From: Peptoniphilaceae bacterium AMB_02
GTDB taxonomy: Bacteria > Bacillota > Clostridia > Tissierellales > Peptoniphilaceae
Direction: 5' to 3'
DNA length: 64,000 nucleotides
Assembly (NCBI GenBank): GCA_036321625.1
Contig: CP143259.1
Location: 62,001 to 126,000, forward strand
Made by a program: the position numbers and the translations under genes
Shown: piece by piece, positions 62,957-64,000 of the stretch
How the letters are laid out: the number at the start of each line of letters is the position of its first letter
How positions within the stretch are numbered: position 1 is the first letter of the stretch
The notes under the pieces: generated by a model
The model's database searches: none
Told to the model about the DNA's origin: nothing
The model's input: only the letters and a program-made list of their open reading frames with translations

Positions 62957-64000
62957 AAGAATACAAAATATATTTAGTTTAAGTGAATCCGGAGCTACCG
63001 GAGTACTCAAGGCGGCGGCTGCTTCAATTGTGAAGTATTTTGCCTATATGCTTCCAATAATTATACTGATGTACTTCCTGGATTCTGCACTTAGTGGAAA
63101 TATCGGAAATCCACTAATTTATACTGCTGTGATAATAGTATGCGGAATTATTATGTACATAGTCATACATATTGACTATGATGCACTGTATACTGCTACT
63201 TACAAGGAAGCAAAAGCTCTTCGTATAGAGATTGCGGATGTTTTAAAAGAGCTGCCGCTCTCCTACTTTTCAAGACATAATCTATCAGACCTTGCTCAGA
63301 CGATAATGCAAGATGTAGCAGATATAGAACATGCTATGAGTCATGCAATACCACAAGCTATTGGATTTGTATTTTATTTTATAGCGGTTTCTATTCTTAT
63401 GCTGATGGGTAATGTAAAGATGGGCTTGGCGATTATCATTCCTTTCTTATTCAGCTTGGTCTTATTAGTTGTTTCGAAAAAAGGTCAGATTCGAGAGACA
63501 ACTGTTTATTATCAGAAACTAAGAGATAATTCTGAAAAGTTTCAAGAAGCAATTGAGATGCAGCAGGAAATCCGTTCTTATTCAATAAAGGATGAAGTAC
63601 TGAAAGACATTGAGGAGTCAATAGATGAAAGTGAAAAGATACACATAAGGGCTGAAATCTTTCAAGCGATTCCTGTAAACTTATCATCTGCACTGATTAA
63701 ATTTACTTTTGGTTCTGCCATATTCTTTGGGACACTACTGTTTCTAAATGGAGAAATATCAGTGGTTTATTTGCTGGGTTACCTGTTGGCGGCCGGTAAA
63801 ATCATGGCTGCAATGGATGGACTGCATATGAATCTTGCCGAGATATTGTACATTGACGCTAGGATTAAGAGAATTAAGGAAATAAGAAGTGTAGTGATTC
63901 AGGAAGGAGAACCTCATGATTTAAAGAGTTTTGATATTGAGTTTAAGGACGTGGATTTTTCATATAGGGATAATAAAAAGGTAGTAGATGGTGTAAGTTT
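62949..64000 (+). CDS. second ABC exporter-fold subunit (YbtQ/IrtB-like), cut by window end
   Basis: The open frame starts at ATG 62949 with GGAGG at 62940-62944 and runs to the window end, about 350 codons. Residues 1-310 carry six predicted helices (for example KYFAYMLPIIILMYFLDS), and about 325-350 begins the NBD: SFDIEFKDVDFSYRDNKKVVDGVS, stopping before Walker A. It overlaps the first subunit gene by eight bases, so it should be its heterodimer partner. 3' end outside the window. Confidence 0.88.
   Translation, partial: MIKRIQNIFSLSESGATGVLKAAAASIVKYFAYMLPIIILMYFLDSALSGNIGNPLIYTAVIIVCGIIMYIVIHIDYDALYTATYKEAKALRIEIADVLKELPLSYFSRHNLSDLAQTIMQDVADIEHAMSHAIPQAIGFVFYFIAVSILMLMGNVKMGLAIIIPFLFSLVLLVVSKKGQIRETTVYYQKLRDNSEKFQEAIEMQQEIRSYSIKDEVLKDIEESIDESEKIHIRAEIFQAIPVNLSSALIKFTFGSAIFFGTLLFLNGEISVVYLLGYLLAAGKIMAAMDGLHMNLAEILYIDARIKRIKEIRSVVIQEGEPHDLKSFDIEFKDVDFSYRDNKKVVDGVS

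Overview
The window looks like chromosome of a low-GC, Gram-positive anaerobe, most plausibly a Tissierellia/Peptoniphilaceae-type Firmicute (inference; no rRNA gene is present to confirm it). The support is strongly AT-rich intergenic DNA, AGGAGG-type ribosome sites, frequent TTG/GTG starts, short intrinsic terminators, and the gene set: cysteine desulfidase, a fused 2-hydroxyacyl-CoA dehydratase activase-like protein, YedF with DUF3343, a type 2 IPP isomerase, LytR-CpsA-Psr, WalJ and RlmH. No tRNA, rRNA, CRISPR array, transposase or phage gene was found.

Layout. 0-6 kb: end of an unknown gene, exonuclease III, an M16C metalloprotease and a DEAD-box helicase. 6-11.3 kb: a tightly overlapping operon of LolD-like ATPase, a proline-rich anchored extracytoplasmic protein and a MacB-like permease, followed by an SGNH esterase and a PAP2-like protein. 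11.3-17.2 kb: small membrane proteins, an Asp/Glu racemase, yedF-DUF3343, MscS and DUF951. 17.3-20 kb: cysteine desulfidase plus a symporter gene bracketed by a 13-bp inverted repeat. 20-29.5 kb: radical SAM protein, 1411-aa activase-like protein, iron-complex type ABC importer and a THEP1-like NTPase. 29.6-36.6 kb: LCP protein, IPP isomerase, an asymmetric heterodimeric ABC exporter and a MATE pump. 37-40 kb: a P-type cation ATPase under a yybP-ykoY (manganese) riboswitch with promoter and terminator visible. 40-45.5 kb: walJ, rlmH, a TtcA-like protein, FolT, a DUF2089-DUF4097 pair and a lipoprotein. 45.6-46.8 kb: perR-peroxiredoxin with a Per box on the promoter. 46.8-50.8 kb: divergent fruR and fruKA with paired operator-like sites.

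51-59.5 kb is accessory in character: acetyltransferases, two NTF2-like proteins, an SDR, a GNAT-methyltransferase fusion, a HAD phosphatase, two broken genes (an AAA ATPase with an in-frame stop and altered Walker A, and a frameshifted lipoprotein) and several short gene remnants. 59.5-64 kb: DUF5808, a DsrE-like protein, then a Fur-box-controlled AraC regulator with two ABC exporter-fold subunits (the second cut by the window end), resembling the YbtA-YbtPQ/IrtAB siderophore import arrangement.

Metal and redox homeostasis is the recurring theme: iron import by two different ABC designs, Mn/Ca export under a riboswitch, PerR-peroxiredoxin, and sulfur/selenium-related proteins. The best candidates for less-described biology are the LolD/anchored-protein/MacB operon, the Fur-AraC-ABC cluster, the GNAT-methyltransferase fusion and the DUF2089-DUF4097 pair. 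All functions are assigned by reading motifs, without database searches.
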